Below are positions 44,999-45,303 of a stretch of 45,303 bases of DNA, piece by piece. The stretch covers positions 1-45,303 of the forward strand of contig CANQXK010000020.1 in the NCBI GenBank assembly GCA_947627715.1. The letters run 5' to 3'. Position 1 is the first letter of the stretch; each line of letters starts with the position of its first letter. The position numbers and the translations under genes were made by a program. This DNA comes from an uncultured Oscillospiraceae bacterium. GTDB lineage: Bacteria > Bacillota > Clostridia > Oscillospirales > Oscillospiraceae. The notes beneath the pieces were generated by a model that worked only from the letters and a program-made list of their open reading frames with translations, made no database searches and was not told the DNA's origin.

Positions 44999-45076
44999 AG
45001 TGTAGCACGTTGACATATTTCTCGCTAATGGTTATAATGAATATCATGATATTCTCTTGGCAAATATCATGATATT
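44999..45076. promoter_or_regulatory. Divergent promoter region with two identical palindromes
   Basis: Plus strand: TTGACA (45010-45015), 17-bp spacer, TATAAT (45033-45038), perfect consensus, toward lysR. Minus strand: a TACACT -10 (45004-44999) toward the hydrolase operon, with a poor -35. The 14-bp palindrome AATATCATGATATT occurs at 45040-45053 and 45063-45076, covering the lysR start-site region. Probable LysR regulator sites. Confidence 0.75.
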
Positions 45077-45093
45077 GAACGGAGGATAACAAT

Positions 45094-45303
45094 ATGGAAA
45101 TTCGTACTTTAAGATACTTCCTTGCCATTGCAAGAGAAGAAAACATGACCAAAGCCGCGGAGATTCTGCACGTTACGCAGCCCACTCTTTCCAAGACGCT
45201 GCGAGCATTAGAGGACGAGCTGGGGGAAAAGCTGTTTACACGGCACAGCTTCAGTATTTCGCTGACCGAGGAAGGAATCCTTCTAAGAAAGCGGGCGGAA
45301 GAT
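45094..45303 (+). CDS. LysR-family transcriptional regulator (cut by window edge)
   Basis: The first 70 residues, MEIRTLRYFLAIAREENMTK then AAEILHVTQPTLSKTLRALE and the GEKLFTRHS wing region, are a complete LysR helix-turn-helix domain. The effector domain lies beyond the window. GGAGG lies 8 nt before the ATG. Divergent to the small helical protein, hydrolase and SLH-flavodoxin-DUF362 operon, which it probably controls through the two palindromes. Confidence 0.93.
   Translation, partial: MEIRTLRYFLAIAREENMTKAAEILHVTQPTLSKTLRALEDELGEKLFTRHSFSISLTEEGILLRKRAED

Overview
The window looks like chromosomal DNA of a GC-rich, anaerobic, Gram-positive clostridium of the Oscillospiraceae type. The evidence is the high GC of the core genes, strong AGGAGG-type ribosome binding sites, clostridial gene order (SpoVB-like flippase, MazG, HU, RqcP), a Rex regulator, NifS/NadA/NifU and several S-layer-homology (SLH) proteins. 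No rRNA or CRISPR array is present; one tRNA-Ser(GGA) gene is. The assignment to a group is inferred from family knowledge, not from a database search.

Region 1 (1-8.6 kb) is an envelope and surface region. A minus-strand ABC exporter runs off the left edge. Divergent from it are an OmpR-type response regulator and sensor kinase, followed by a VTC-type polyphosphate polymerase-like protein, a DUF4956 membrane protein and a large beta-helix (Cthe_2159-like) surface protein. The regulator promoter and the VTC promoter carry the same 11-bp-phased TTCAAY/TTCAAT tandem box just upstream of their -10 elements, which suggests one self-regulating circuit. A DUF2089 regulator/membrane protein pair follows.

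Region 2 (8.6-15.2 kb) holds a membrane glycosyltransferase and an acyl-ACP thioesterase. Beyond a strong terminator lies an AT-rich island ending at tRNA-Ser. It contains a zeta-toxin kinase with a 79-residue partner, a doubly truncated serine recombinase, a membrane/helical protein pair that share a peptide motif, and an IS3-family element whose transposase frame is split by one TGA.

Region 3 (15.3-38.5 kb) is ordinary core genome. It carries metG, a HIT protein, alaS, mltG, a cysteine-rich micropeptide, 5-formyl-THF cyclo-ligase, a DJ-1 protein, a WecB/TagA glycosyltransferase, dnaD and dnaC-like primosome genes followed by a DnaA-box cluster, the flippase-mazG-hup-rqcP block, an AI-2E family permease, an XRE/TPR regulator, an esterase-like protein, nifS-nadA-nifU, rex, and an SLH protein.

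Region 4 (38.5-45.3 kb) starts with remains of an integrative mobilizable element: a large serine recombinase, TnpW and MobC without a relaxase, plus three ACAACGGACA repeats. Next is a LysR-controlled divergon. Its minus-strand operon encodes a small helical protein, an alpha/beta-hydrolase-fold protein with an atypical nucleophile elbow, and an unusual secreted SLH-flavodoxin-DUF362 fusion. Two identical palindromes sit between the operon and lysR.

The best candidates for undescribed biology are the SLH-flavodoxin-DUF362 divergon, the motif-sharing protein pair in the tRNA-linked island, and the two-component-controlled VTC/DUF4956/beta-helix cassette.
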